18,526 nucleotides of DNA from Eubacteriales bacterium. GTDB lineage: Bacteria; Bacillota; Clostridia; Peptostreptococcales; Anaerovoracaceae. Every line of letters begins with the position of its first letter. Positions within the stretch are counted from its first letter, which is position 1. The stretch lies in assembly GCA_028680875.1 (NCBI GenBank), contig JAQUJQ010000003.1, forward strand, positions 1-18,526. Reading direction: 5' to 3'. The notes beneath the pieces were generated by a model, which was not told the origin of the DNA, searched no databases, and was given only the letters and a program-made list of their open reading frames with translations. Below are positions 6,659-14,193 of the stretch, piece by piece. The translations under genes were made by a program, and so were the position numbers.

Positions 6659-8338
6659 TTACACCTCCATAAAAATCGGTAGGATTACCGGATTCCGTTT
6701 TGTTCGCTGGTAAATGAAGTTTTGCAGATCTGATCGTACTGCACTTTTCATTCCACTCCAATCCTTCATATTTTCTTTTTGACATTTGAATAACCGCTCT
6801 TCTGCAACCTTTCTGGCAGATTCAATCAGATCCTCAGATTCTCTCACGTAAACAAACCCTCTGGATATGATGTCAGGTCCGGAACATACAAAACCGGTTG
6901 CCTTATCAATAGCTGCTACAACAATAATCAAACCGGCTTCAGATAAGAGCTTTCGATCTCGAAGTACGATGTTGCCTACATCTCCTACACCCAACCCATC
7001 TACCATCACATTGGAACAATGGACGGTTTCTTTAGTTTTTACCACCTGATTTCTTTTAAGGGATAATACATCCCCATTTCCTAAAATAAAAATATTTTCT
7101 GTTCGCATCCCTAATGTTTCCGCAATCTTGGCATGTTGTCTGAGATGACGATATTCACCATGTACAGGCATAAAATATTTGGGTTTGATCAGTGTATGGA
7201 TCAGCTTCAACTCCTCTGCACAGGCATGGCCGGTAACGTGGATGTCGGCAATATCTGAATAAATAACTTCTGCACCTTTTGCAAAGAGCAGATTGACTAT
7301 ATTGGAAACAGTTTTTTCATTACCCGGTATGGGCGATGAGGAAAGAATCACTACATCACCATTTTTTATTTGGACTGCCTTATGGTCGTTGGTAGCCATT
7401 CTTGACAGAGCAGACATAGGCTCTCCCTGACTTCCTGTGGTTATGATGACCAATTCTGAGTCCTTAATATTTTTAATTTTATGAATATCAACAAGTACGT
7501 TAGCCGGGATTTTAAGGTATCCGATTTCTGTAGCCAGTTTAACAACATTAATCATGCTTCTTCCTGATATGGCTACCTTACGGTCAAACATAATGGCTGT
7601 GTCGATTATTCTCTGTAAACGATGGACATTAGAAGCAAAGGTAGCAGTTAATATACGGGAATTACAACCCCGGAAAATATTCTCCAGTGTAATACCGACT
7701 GTCCTTTCTGATGGGGTATACCCTTTTCGTTCTGAATTGGTACTGTCGGCCAGCATCAATAGTACACCCCTGGATCCGATTTTAGCCAATCGTTGAAAAT
7801 CAATGGGTTCACCGTCTAATGGTGTATAATCCACTTTAAAATCACCTGTGTGGAAAATCACACCTGCAGGGGTATCGATGGCCAGACAGATAGCATCAGC
7901 GATGGAGTGAGTAGTTCGAATTGTTTCAATTTTAAATTCACCGATTTTTATAGTCTGTCCTGCCTTAATAATGTTCAATTTAGCGGTAAGACCATGTTCC
8001 TTTATCTTGTTTTCCACAAGCCCTAAAGTCAAACGTGTTCCATAAATTGGTACATCAATTTCCTTTAACAGATAAGGAATGGCTCCTATATGATCCTCGT
8101 GTCCGTGGGTGAGGATAATTCCCTTCACTTTTTCTCTATTCTTGATGAGATACGTAAAATCAGGAATTACAATGTCAATTCCAAACATCTCATCATCAGG
8201 GAAGGACAGCCCACAATCGATTACTATAATGTCATTCTTATATTCCAGGACTGTGATGTTTTTTCCGACCTCATTCAATCCGCCGAGTGGAATCAGCTTT
8301 ACTTCATGGCTCTCCTTTTTATTTTCTTTTATTATCAA
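6659..8338 (-). CDS. rnjA: Ribonuclease J
   Basis: RNase J, 559 residues, the normal length of the family. It is a metallo-beta-lactamase/beta-CASP enzyme with 5'-to-3' exonuclease and endonuclease activity on mRNA and rRNA precursors. The zinc site is intact: H78-x-H80-x-D82-H83 (ILTHGHEDHIGA), H144 (RTTHSI), D166 (FHTGDF) and H393 (MPVHGEYRHL). The beta-CASP region is seen from about 195 (LMLADSTNSERKGYT) to HVTGHACAEEL at 367-377, and a C-terminal domain follows (GLIIVVAAID, then DIISRGFVY). The start appears to be TTG 8338: LIPLGGLNEVGKN needs a short lead and no ATG precedes it. AAAGG lies 11 bases upstream, a long spacing, so the start is less certain than the gene. Upstream leuS ends 16 bases away. 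Only one RNase J gene is here, so J1 versus J2 is not decided. Confidence 0.95.
   Translation of the reverse strand: MIIKENKKESHEVKLIPLGGLNEVGKNITVLEYKNDIIVIDCGLSFPDDEMFGIDIVIPDFTYLIKNREKVKGIILTHGHEDHIGAIPYLLKEIDVPIYGTRLTLGLVENKIKEHGLTAKLNIIKAGQTIKIGEFKIETIRTTHSIADAICLAIDTPAGVIFHTGDFKVDYTPLDGEPIDFQRLAKIGSRGVLLMLADSTNSERKGYTPSERTVGITLENIFRGCNSRILTATFASNVHRLQRIIDTAIMFDRKVAISGRSMINVVKLATEIGYLKIPANVLVDIHKIKNIKDSELVIITTGSQGEPMSALSRMATNDHKAVQIKNGDVVILSSSPIPGNEKTVSNIVNLLFAKGAEVIYSDIADIHVTGHACAEELKLIHTLIKPKYFMPVHGEYRHLRQHAKIAETLGMRTENIFILGNGDVLSLKRNQVVKTKETVHCSNVMVDGLGVGDVGNIVLRDRKLLSEAGLIIVVAAIDKATGFVCSGPDIISRGFVYVRESEDLIESARKVAEERLFKCQKENMKDWSGMKSAVRSDLQNFIYQRTKRNPVILPIFMEV
6662..6668 (-). promoter_or_regulatory. 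Ribosome binding site deciding the ylbF-family start
   Basis: GGAGGTG on the minus strand, five bases before ATG 6656, lying within the last codons of rnjA. It excludes the 43-codon N-terminal extension that the open frame would otherwise allow. Confidence 0.8.
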
Positions 8339-8354
8339 ACTTTTTATTTCCTTT

Positions 8355-10826
8355 CTATTTCAACACAATATTAACCAGTTTCCCCGGTACCGGAATTGTT
8401 TTAACAATTTTTTTCCCTTCGATTAGAACTTTTACTTTATCATTATCCAAGGCCCTTTCCAGAAATACATCCGTGCTTAGATTAGTCTCCATTTTTATCT
8501 TTTCCTTTATCTTACCATTTATCTGAATAACAACTTCCACTTCTTCTCTAATAAGGGCTTTTTCATCAAATACAGGCCATTTTTCATTGTAGACGGAATG
8601 GGTATAACCTATATGCTCCCACATCTCCTCACAAATATGAGGAGTAAAAGGAGACAGAATTCGAATCAAACAGTCTACAGCATACTTCAATAAACCCGAG
8701 TTGATTGTATCTAAAGTTTTATAACGGTATAACTCATTGACAAGAATCATTATAGATGACAAGGCAGTATTAAAATTAAAACGGGAACCTATGTCTTCCG
8801 TCACCTTTTTCAAAGTGCTGTTTAAAACATAGTTTAACTCTTTGTCTTCATCGTTATTGATCTGATAAGTATCCGGTACATTTTTTACAAGATCGGTCAA
8901 TTCGTAAACCAGACGATAAACCCGATTCAGAAAACGATATCCTCCTTCTACACCGGCCTCTGACCATTCCAGTTCTTTGTCCGGTGGAGCTGCAAACAAA
9001 ATGAACAGTCTTGCAGTATCTGCACCATATTCCTTGATAATCTCCTCCGGGCTTACCACATTCCCTTTCGACTTTGACATCTTGCACCCATCTCTAAGCA
9101 CCATACCTTGAGTCAAAAGATTGGTAAATGGTTCGACTGAAGGAGAATAACCGATGTCGTAAAGAAATTTATTGAAAAAGCGAGAATATAGCAGATGGAG
9201 AATGGCATGTTCCACTCCTCCGATATACTGATCTACAGGCATCCAATAGTCTGCTTTTTGTTTATCCCAGAGTTCTTCTTCGTTGTTGGGATCCGTATAC
9301 CGAAGATAATACCAGGAGGAGTCTAAGAAAGTGTCCATGGTATCTGTTTCTCTTACGGCAGATCTTCCACATTTTGGGCAAACAGTATTTTGGAATGCTT
9401 TACTGGTTTTTAGAGGTGATTCTCCCTTTCCTGTAAACTCTACGTCTGTTGGGAGTAAGACCGGCAAATTCTCAATTTTTTCCGGAACCCAACCACAGGT
9501 ATCACAGTAAGTCATGGGAATAGGAGTTCCCCAATAACGTTGTCTGGAAATCAACCAGTCTCGTAATTTATAATTGGTGGTTTTCCTGCCAATCCTATTT
9601 TCTTCTAAATAAGAGATAATTTTCTTTATGCCTTCTAGATTATTCATTCCATTAAAAGGTCCGGAATTAATCATAATTCCTTCTGCTTCAAAGGCTTCAT
9701 CTAAATTATATAAATCAATTCTCGGATTATTGGGATCAATTACGGGAATAATATCAATTTCATATTTTTTAGCAAATTCAAAGTCTCTTTGGTCGTGGGC
9801 AGGAACGGCCATTATAGACCCTGTTCCATAGTCCATAAGGACATAATTAGCGATATATATAGGAACTTTTTTCTTGTTCATCGGATTAATAGCATATCTG
9901 CCGATAAAAATTCCATCCTTCTCCAATGTAGTAGAAGTCCTATCGATTTCACTCAGTGTTTTTAACTTGTTAAGAAAATCATTAACCGGTTTTTCATAAG
10001 CTGTACCGGCTACTAATTCCTTTACATATGGATGCTCCGGAGCCAGCACCATATAGGTGACTCCATAAAGAGTATCCGGTCTGGTTGTAAAAATGCACAG
10101 ATTCTGATCAAAGCCCTCGATGCAAAAATCTACATCTGCGCCTATACTTTTTCCAATCCAATTTTTTTGCATGACTTTTACTTTATGCGGCCAACCTTCC
10201 AGAAGGTCTATGTCTGCCAACAGCCGTTCCGCATAATCCGTAATCTTCAGATACCATTGTTCTAATTCGATTTTTTCCACAGCAGTGCTGCATCGTTCGC
10301 AACCGCCGTCAACTACCTGCTCATTGGCCAAAACGGTTTGGCATGAAGGACACCAATTTACGGGATTCTTTTTCTTATATGCCAGTCCATGATTAAAAAA
10401 CTGAATGAAAATCCACTGCATCCATTTATAATAATCGGGATGGCAGGTGGTCAGTTCTCTATCCCAATCATAACTGAGTCCCAAGGTTTTCAGTTGATTA
10501 CGCATTTCTGCAATGTTATCCTTTGTCCAGATTTGAGGTGGTATACCATTTTTAATCGCAGCATTTTCAGCAGGAAGCCCAAAGGAATCCCAGCCCATAG
10601 GGTGAAGAACATTCTTACCGCACATAGTTAAATGCCTTGATAACACATCACCGATAGAATAGTTCCTTACATGACCCATATGAAGCTTACCTGATGGATA
10701 GGGAAACATCTCCAACAAATAAAACTTTTCTTTATCTTTATCCTCTGTTGTTTTAAAAAGCTTCGTATCTTCCCAATGCTTTTGCCATTTACTTTCAATT
10801 TTATTAAAATTATAATGTTGTTCCAT
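8355..10826 (-). CDS. leuS: Leucyl-tRNA synthetase
   Basis: Class I leucyl-tRNA synthetase of 823 residues. The ATP-binding HIGH motif is HMGH at 49-52 within PYPSGKLHMGHVRNYSIGD, and the KMSKS loop lies near 582-586. A zinc ribbon is formed by C159, C162, C176 and C179; a second Cys pair set occurs later (YCDTCGW and VCPKCGRS). The CP1 editing domain is complete: the threonine-rich FTTRPDTLYG (246-254) and the aspartate D345 in VPAHDQRDF, which anchors the amino group of mischarged amino acids, are present. The C-terminal anticodon-binding and LSD/C-terminal parts end in VPGKLVNIVLK. ATG 10826 has GGAGGA at normal spacing. The 28 bases after rsfS are too short for a T-box leader, so leucine-dependent control at this point is not supported. 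Confidence 0.97.
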   Translation of the reverse strand: MEQHYNFNKIESKWQKHWEDTKLFKTTEDKDKEKFYLLEMFPYPSGKLHMGHVRNYSIGDVLSRHLTMCGKNVLHPMGWDSFGLPAENAAIKNGIPPQIWTKDNIAEMRNQLKTLGLSYDWDRELTTCHPDYYKWMQWIFIQFFNHGLAYKKKNPVNWCPSCQTVLANEQVVDGGCERCSTAVEKIELEQWYLKITDYAERLLADIDLLEGWPHKVKVMQKNWIGKSIGADVDFCIEGFDQNLCIFTTRPDTLYGVTYMVLAPEHPYVKELVAGTAYEKPVNDFLNKLKTLSEIDRTSTTLEKDGIFIGRYAINPMNKKKVPIYIANYVLMDYGTGSIMAVPAHDQRDFEFAKKYEIDIIPVIDPNNPRIDLYNLDEAFEAEGIMINSGPFNGMNNLEGIKKIISYLEENRIGRKTTNYKLRDWLISRQRYWGTPIPMTYCDTCGWVPEKIENLPVLLPTDVEFTGKGESPLKTSKAFQNTVCPKCGRSAVRETDTMDTFLDSSWYYLRYTDPNNEEELWDKQKADYWMPVDQYIGGVEHAILHLLYSRFFNKFLYDIGYSPSVEPFTNLLTQGMVLRDGCKMSKSKGNVVSPEEIIKEYGADTARLFILFAAPPDKELEWSEAGVEGGYRFLNRVYRLVYELTDLVKNVPDTYQINNDEDKELNYVLNSTLKKVTEDIGSRFNFNTALSSIMILVNELYRYKTLDTINSGLLKYAVDCLIRILSPFTPHICEEMWEHIGYTHSVYNEKWPVFDEKALIREEVEVVIQINGKIKEKIKMETNLSTDVFLERALDNDKVKVLIEGKKIVKTIPVPGKLVNIVLK

Positions 10827-10854
10827 TGTCTTTCCTCCGTTTGCCTATTCTTTT

Positions 10855-11196
10855 TTATTCTATATCTAAGTAGCTACCGTCTCCCCAAACCTTTTCAAGA
10901 TTATATCGGTTTCTCTGTTCTATAGAGAAGATATTGATTATGACATCTCCGTAGTCCAACAAAACCCAACCGGAGCTCCTTTTTCCTTCTACATTTTTGG
11001 GGGAAATCCCTATTAAAGCCAAATGTTCTTCTACCTCTTTAGCCAATGTACCTACTTGGCGTTCCGATCCACCGGAAGCGATTACCAAATAATCTGTAAA
11101 AGATGACTTATCCGTAACGTCGATGGCAATCACATCCAAGGCTTTTTTGTTTATTAGGGTTCTCGCCGCAGTTAAGGCAATTTCTCTATTATTCAT
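10855..11196 (-). CDS. rsfS: Ribosomal silencing factor RsfS
   Basis: RsfS (RsfA, YbeB/Iojap family), 113 residues. It binds ribosomal protein uL14 on the large subunit and prevents subunit joining when nutrients are low. Family motifs are clear: ALDVIAIDVTDKSSFTDYLVIASG, SERQVGTLAKEVEEHL, and SSGWVLLDYGDVIINIFSIEQRNRYNLEKVWGD. Its first eight bases overlap the end of yqeK, with the ribosome binding site AAAGGATG inside yqeK, so the two are probably translationally coupled. The yqeK–rsfS pairing is typical of Bacillota. Length is normal and nothing is missing. Confidence 0.96.
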   Translation of the reverse strand: MNNREIALTAARTLINKKALDVIAIDVTDKSSFTDYLVIASGGSERQVGTLAKEVEEHLALIGISPKNVEGKRSSGWVLLDYGDVIINIFSIEQRNRYNLEKVWGDGSYLDIE

Positions 11197-11770
11197 ATTT
11201 CATCCTTTCTTGTTCCATTAGGAAATTTTTCGCTCTGATTGTATCCCGATCCAATTTAAGCCCCCTGCTTCTAATGTAATCAACAGAACGATTCATTGCT
11301 TTTAGACAAGCTTGGTTTAAGTTTACATAGGCTAATTTACGGATTTCTTCTACTCCCGGATATTTTCTGCCCGGTTCAATGGCATCAGCCAAATACAAAA
11401 TCTTTTCCAGGTCCGACATCCCTTCTCTGCCTGTTGTATGAAAAGCCACTGCATTAATTATATCCCTGTCTTGTATTCCATAATCTTGTTCCATGATAAC
11501 CCCTGCGATCTTTCCATGAGCCAGATTGCTGTTTCCCAGATAAGAGGAATCTAAATTAAAACTCCGAACATAGTTATCTAAAATTTCTATCTGTGTACCT
11601 CGGTACATGTCGTGGAACAATGCTGCCAATTCTGCTTTCTCAGGAGGCACATTGTGACATTGTGCCAAAGATACGGCCTCACTTGCCACACTATAAGTAT
11701 GCCTCTTTCGCTTCTCTGAAAGAACGTTCTCTAAGTATTCAATGATTTTCTCTTTCGATGTATTCTCCAT
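11189..11770 (-). CDS. yqeK: HD-domain diadenosine tetraphosphate hydrolase YqeK
   Basis: HD-superfamily hydrolase of 193 residues. B. subtilis YqeK splits Ap4A symmetrically to ADP and uses iron. Expected metal ligands are all present: H24 (KRHTYSV), H53-D54 (LFHDMYRG), H85 (LAHGKIAG), H111 (AFHTTGR) and D129 (LADAIEPGRKYPGVEEIRKLA). The frame is open with another ATG at 11797, but the N-terminus from ATG 11770 (MENTSKEKIIEYLENVLSEKR) fits the family better, and a strong -10 element lies between the two. Neither ATG has a convincing ribosome binding site. If the promoter at 11780..11808 is real, its transcript begins only about three bases before ATG 11770, making the mRNA nearly leaderless. 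The gene follows nadD and overlaps rsfS by eight bases. Confidence 0.9.
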   Translation of the reverse strand: MENTSKEKIIEYLENVLSEKRKRHTYSVASEAVSLAQCHNVPPEKAELAALFHDMYRGTQIEILDNYVRSFNLDSSYLGNSNLAHGKIAGVIMEQDYGIQDRDIINAVAFHTTGREGMSDLEKILYLADAIEPGRKYPGVEEIRKLAYVNLNQACLKAMNRSVDYIRSRGLKLDRDTIRAKNFLMEQERMKYE

Positions 11771-11779
11771 AAGTATGAT

Positions 11780-11808
11780 ATTATACCATTTAAACATATT
11801 ACAAACAA
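11780..11808 (-). promoter_or_regulatory. Sigma-A-type promoter between nadD and yqeK
   Basis: On the minus strand TTGTTT (11808..11803) is followed after exactly 17 bases by a perfect TATAAT (11785..11780), extended upstream by TGG (TGGTATAAT). The -35 lies directly behind the nadD stop codon. This is the best promoter match I found in the window, and it would start a transcript for yqeK, rsfS, leuS and possibly everything to the next terminator. The predicted start near 11773 is almost on top of ATG 11770. Confidence 0.65.
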
Positions 11809-11809
11809 G

Positions 11810-12415
11810 TTACCGATAAAGTTGATTTTTATAAATATATTCTTCGACTTGGAGAGGTACCAGATATTTTATGCTTCTGCCTGTCTGAATCCTCTTTTTA
11901 ATATCAGTAGAGGATATGTCAATTTTGGGCATATGAATCTTTTGGATCTTTGTCCCATAGCAATTATTGAGACGTTGGATGAGTACATCTCTTAACTTAT
12001 CTTTATAGCGAGGCCTGGATCCTACAATTAAAGGAAATGCCTCAAAGATTGCCTCTGCTTCCAGCCAACCTTCCATCCCTAAAAACGAATCGGTCCCACA
12101 AATAAAATTAATTTCGGCATCTTTGCCATAGATATTTTGGCAGGCTTCTAAGGTATGAATCGTATATGAAATCGCCGGTCCTTTTAGCTCAATATCCGAT
12201 ATTGAAAATTGTTTTTGATCCCGTATGGCTATTTTTACCATATTGTAGCGATGTTGTTGTGAAACAATTTCTCGATTCACCTTATAGGGTGACAAGTTAG
12301 CCGGAATAAAAATTACCTGATCCAATCCTGCTCCATCTCTGGCCTGCTCTGCCAGAATCAAATGTCCGTAATGAATCGGGTCAAAAGTGCCACCTATGAT
12401 TCCTATCTTAATCAT
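11810..12415 (-). CDS. nadD: Nicotinate-mononucleotide adenylyltransferase
   Basis: NadD, 201 residues, joins ATP and nicotinate mononucleotide to give deaminoNAD in NAD synthesis. The nucleotidyltransferase signature is intact: GIIGGTFDPIHYGHLILAEQ with H15 and H18 as the HxGH pair, and ISSTDIKKRIQTG at 168-180 as the second ATP-binding motif. FICGTDSF and GMEGWLEA are also usual for NadD. It overlaps the end of aspS by four bases (ATGA), with AAAGGAT upstream inside aspS. The nadD–yqeK–rsfS order is widely conserved in Bacillota, but joining it directly to aspS is less usual. Confidence 0.96.
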   Translation of the reverse strand: MIKIGIIGGTFDPIHYGHLILAEQARDGAGLDQVIFIPANLSPYKVNREIVSQQHRYNMVKIAIRDQKQFSISDIELKGPAISYTIHTLEACQNIYGKDAEINFICGTDSFLGMEGWLEAEAIFEAFPLIVGSRPRYKDKLRDVLIQRLNNCYGTKIQKIHMPKIDISSTDIKKRIQTGRSIKYLVPLQVEEYIYKNQLYR

Positions 12416-14193
12416 TTCTTATCCTTTAATCTGCAAATACCCAATTCGACCAGTTGCTCTTTCGTAGCCACCGATGGAGCTTCTGAAAGCATACATACTG
12501 CCGCCTGGTTTTTGGGGAAAGCTATAACCTCTCGAATGCTTTTTTCACCGCAAAGTAACATGACCAATCGATCTAACCCATAGGCCAATCCTCCGTGTGG
12601 AGGTGTTCCGTATCGGAAAGCATCTAGCAGGAAACCGAATTTATTGTTGGCTTCCTCTTCGGAAAGTCCTAATGTCTTAAACATCTTTTTTTGTAATTCC
12701 TTATTATGGATCCGGATACTGCCACCTCCCAATTCAACTCCATTAAGAACAATATCATAAGCCATTGCTCTTACTTTAGAAGGATCCGTATCCATAAGAG
12801 GAATGTCTTCTATTCTTGGTGATGTGAATGGATGGTGCATAGCTGTAAAACGGCCAGCTTCCTGATCATATTCATAGAGAGGGAAATCCACCACCCATAG
12901 TAAGTTATATTTCATGTCATCCAGTAGATCCAATCTCCCGGCAATTTCTCTCCGCAAAAATCCCAAGCTGTCAAATACAACTTTCTTCTCACCGGCTACA
13001 ATAAGAATCAGGTCATCTGCTTTTGCATCAAACACATTGGCAAGTTCCCAAAGTTCGTCTTTACTGAAAAATTTATTAAATGAAGAGGTAATGTCCTGGT
13101 CTCCTACTCGAATCCAAAGAACACCTTTAGCTCCATATGCCTTGGCTTCTTCCTGCAGCTTGTCCAGATCTTTTCGGCTGAACCGGTTGCTATAACCATT
13201 AATGTTGATAGCACGTACCTCACCGCCGGAAACAATAGCATCTGCAAAGACAGGAAATGTACTTTCCTTTACAAAAGGTGTTAAGGATTTCAGCTCAAAG
13301 CCAAAACGTGTGTCAGGCTTGTCACTGCCGTATCTTTCTAATGCTTCATCATAAGTCAGTCTTGGAAATGGTGTTTTAATCTCAATGCCCATCAACTCTT
13401 GGAATAAATGTTTTAAATACTTTTCCTGCACCTCAATAACATCATTTACATCCACAAACGACATCTCCAGATCAATCTGTGTAAATTCCGGTTGCCGGTC
13501 TGCCCTCAAATCTTCATCTCTAAAACACTTAACAATCTGGTAATAGCGATCGGTACCGGCTACCATAAGGATTTGTTTAAACATTTGAGGAGACTGGGGG
13601 AGAGCATAAAACAATCCTTGATTCACCCTGCTTGGTACCAGGTAATCTCTGGCTCCTTCCGGTGTGGGCTTAATTAGTGTGGGCGTTTCTACTTCGATGA
13701 AACCCTCTGCATCAAAAAAACCTCTGGTAATCTTGGCTATTCTATGACGAAATTCTAGATTCCTCTGCATCCTGTTTTTACGCAAATCCAAATATCTATA
13801 TTTTAAACGAAGGTTTTCAGACACTTCATCGTCATCTTTCACATAAATGGGCGGGGTTTCTGATTCCGAATATATGATTAATTCTTCTACGAAAATCTCT
13901 ACATCACCTGTCTTCATATCCTTATTCTTTGATTGCCGTTCTTTAACTATTCCTTTCACGCCCACGACGAATTCGCTTCTCAAACGGTTGGCTTTTTCAA
14001 AAAGTTCCTTTGGAACATCTTCATTAAATATAATCTGAACAATCCCGGTTCTGTCTCGTAAATCACAGAAAATCAATCCGCCCAGATCTCTTCTCTTTTG
14101 AATCCACCCGTTTAGTACCACATGATCACCTACATGAGATTGCCTCAAGTCTCCACACATAATAGTCCGTTTAAATACTGTTGGTTCTGTCAT
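12412..14193 (-). CDS. aspS: Aspartyl-tRNA synthetase
   Basis: Class II aspartyl-tRNA synthetase, bacterial type, 593 residues. The N-terminal OB-fold anticodon-binding domain holds VLNGWIQKRRDLGGLIFCDLRDR. Motif 2 is CFRDEDLRADRQPEFTQIDLEM, split by the usual loop, and motif 3 is GLAYGLDRLVMLLCG. A bacterial GAD insertion domain lies between the catalytic parts at about 285-420. The leucine in RRDLGG is the residue class seen in enzymes specific for tRNA-Asp, whereas a histidine is reported there in non-discriminating enzymes; this is suggestive only. AGGGG eight bases before ATG 14193 supports the start. Both ends overlap neighbours by four bases (ATGA with hemZ and with nadD). No hisS gene precedes it, although hisS–aspS is the common order. 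Confidence 0.97.
   Translation of the reverse strand: MTEPTVFKRTIMCGDLRQSHVGDHVVLNGWIQKRRDLGGLIFCDLRDRTGIVQIIFNEDVPKELFEKANRLRSEFVVGVKGIVKERQSKNKDMKTGDVEIFVEELIIYSESETPPIYVKDDDEVSENLRLKYRYLDLRKNRMQRNLEFRHRIAKITRGFFDAEGFIEVETPTLIKPTPEGARDYLVPSRVNQGLFYALPQSPQMFKQILMVAGTDRYYQIVKCFRDEDLRADRQPEFTQIDLEMSFVDVNDVIEVQEKYLKHLFQELMGIEIKTPFPRLTYDEALERYGSDKPDTRFGFELKSLTPFVKESTFPVFADAIVSGGEVRAININGYSNRFSRKDLDKLQEEAKAYGAKGVLWIRVGDQDITSSFNKFFSKDELWELANVFDAKADDLILIVAGEKKVVFDSLGFLRREIAGRLDLLDDMKYNLLWVVDFPLYEYDQEAGRFTAMHHPFTSPRIEDIPLMDTDPSKVRAMAYDIVLNGVELGGGSIRIHNKELQKKMFKTLGLSEEEANNKFGFLLDAFRYGTPPHGGLAYGLDRLVMLLCGEKSIREVIAFPKNQAAVCMLSEAPSVATKEQLVELGICRLKDKK

Noticed and set aside
6657..6785. 43-residue extension of the YlbF-family protein
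   Set aside because: It is the rnjA coding sequence in a different frame, does not match the family, and a strong ribosome binding site sits before ATG 6656.
10827..10854. T-box riboswitch before leuS
   Set aside because: Only 28 bases separate rsfS and leuS; there is no room for a T-box leader or its antiterminator. aspS likewise overlaps hemZ.
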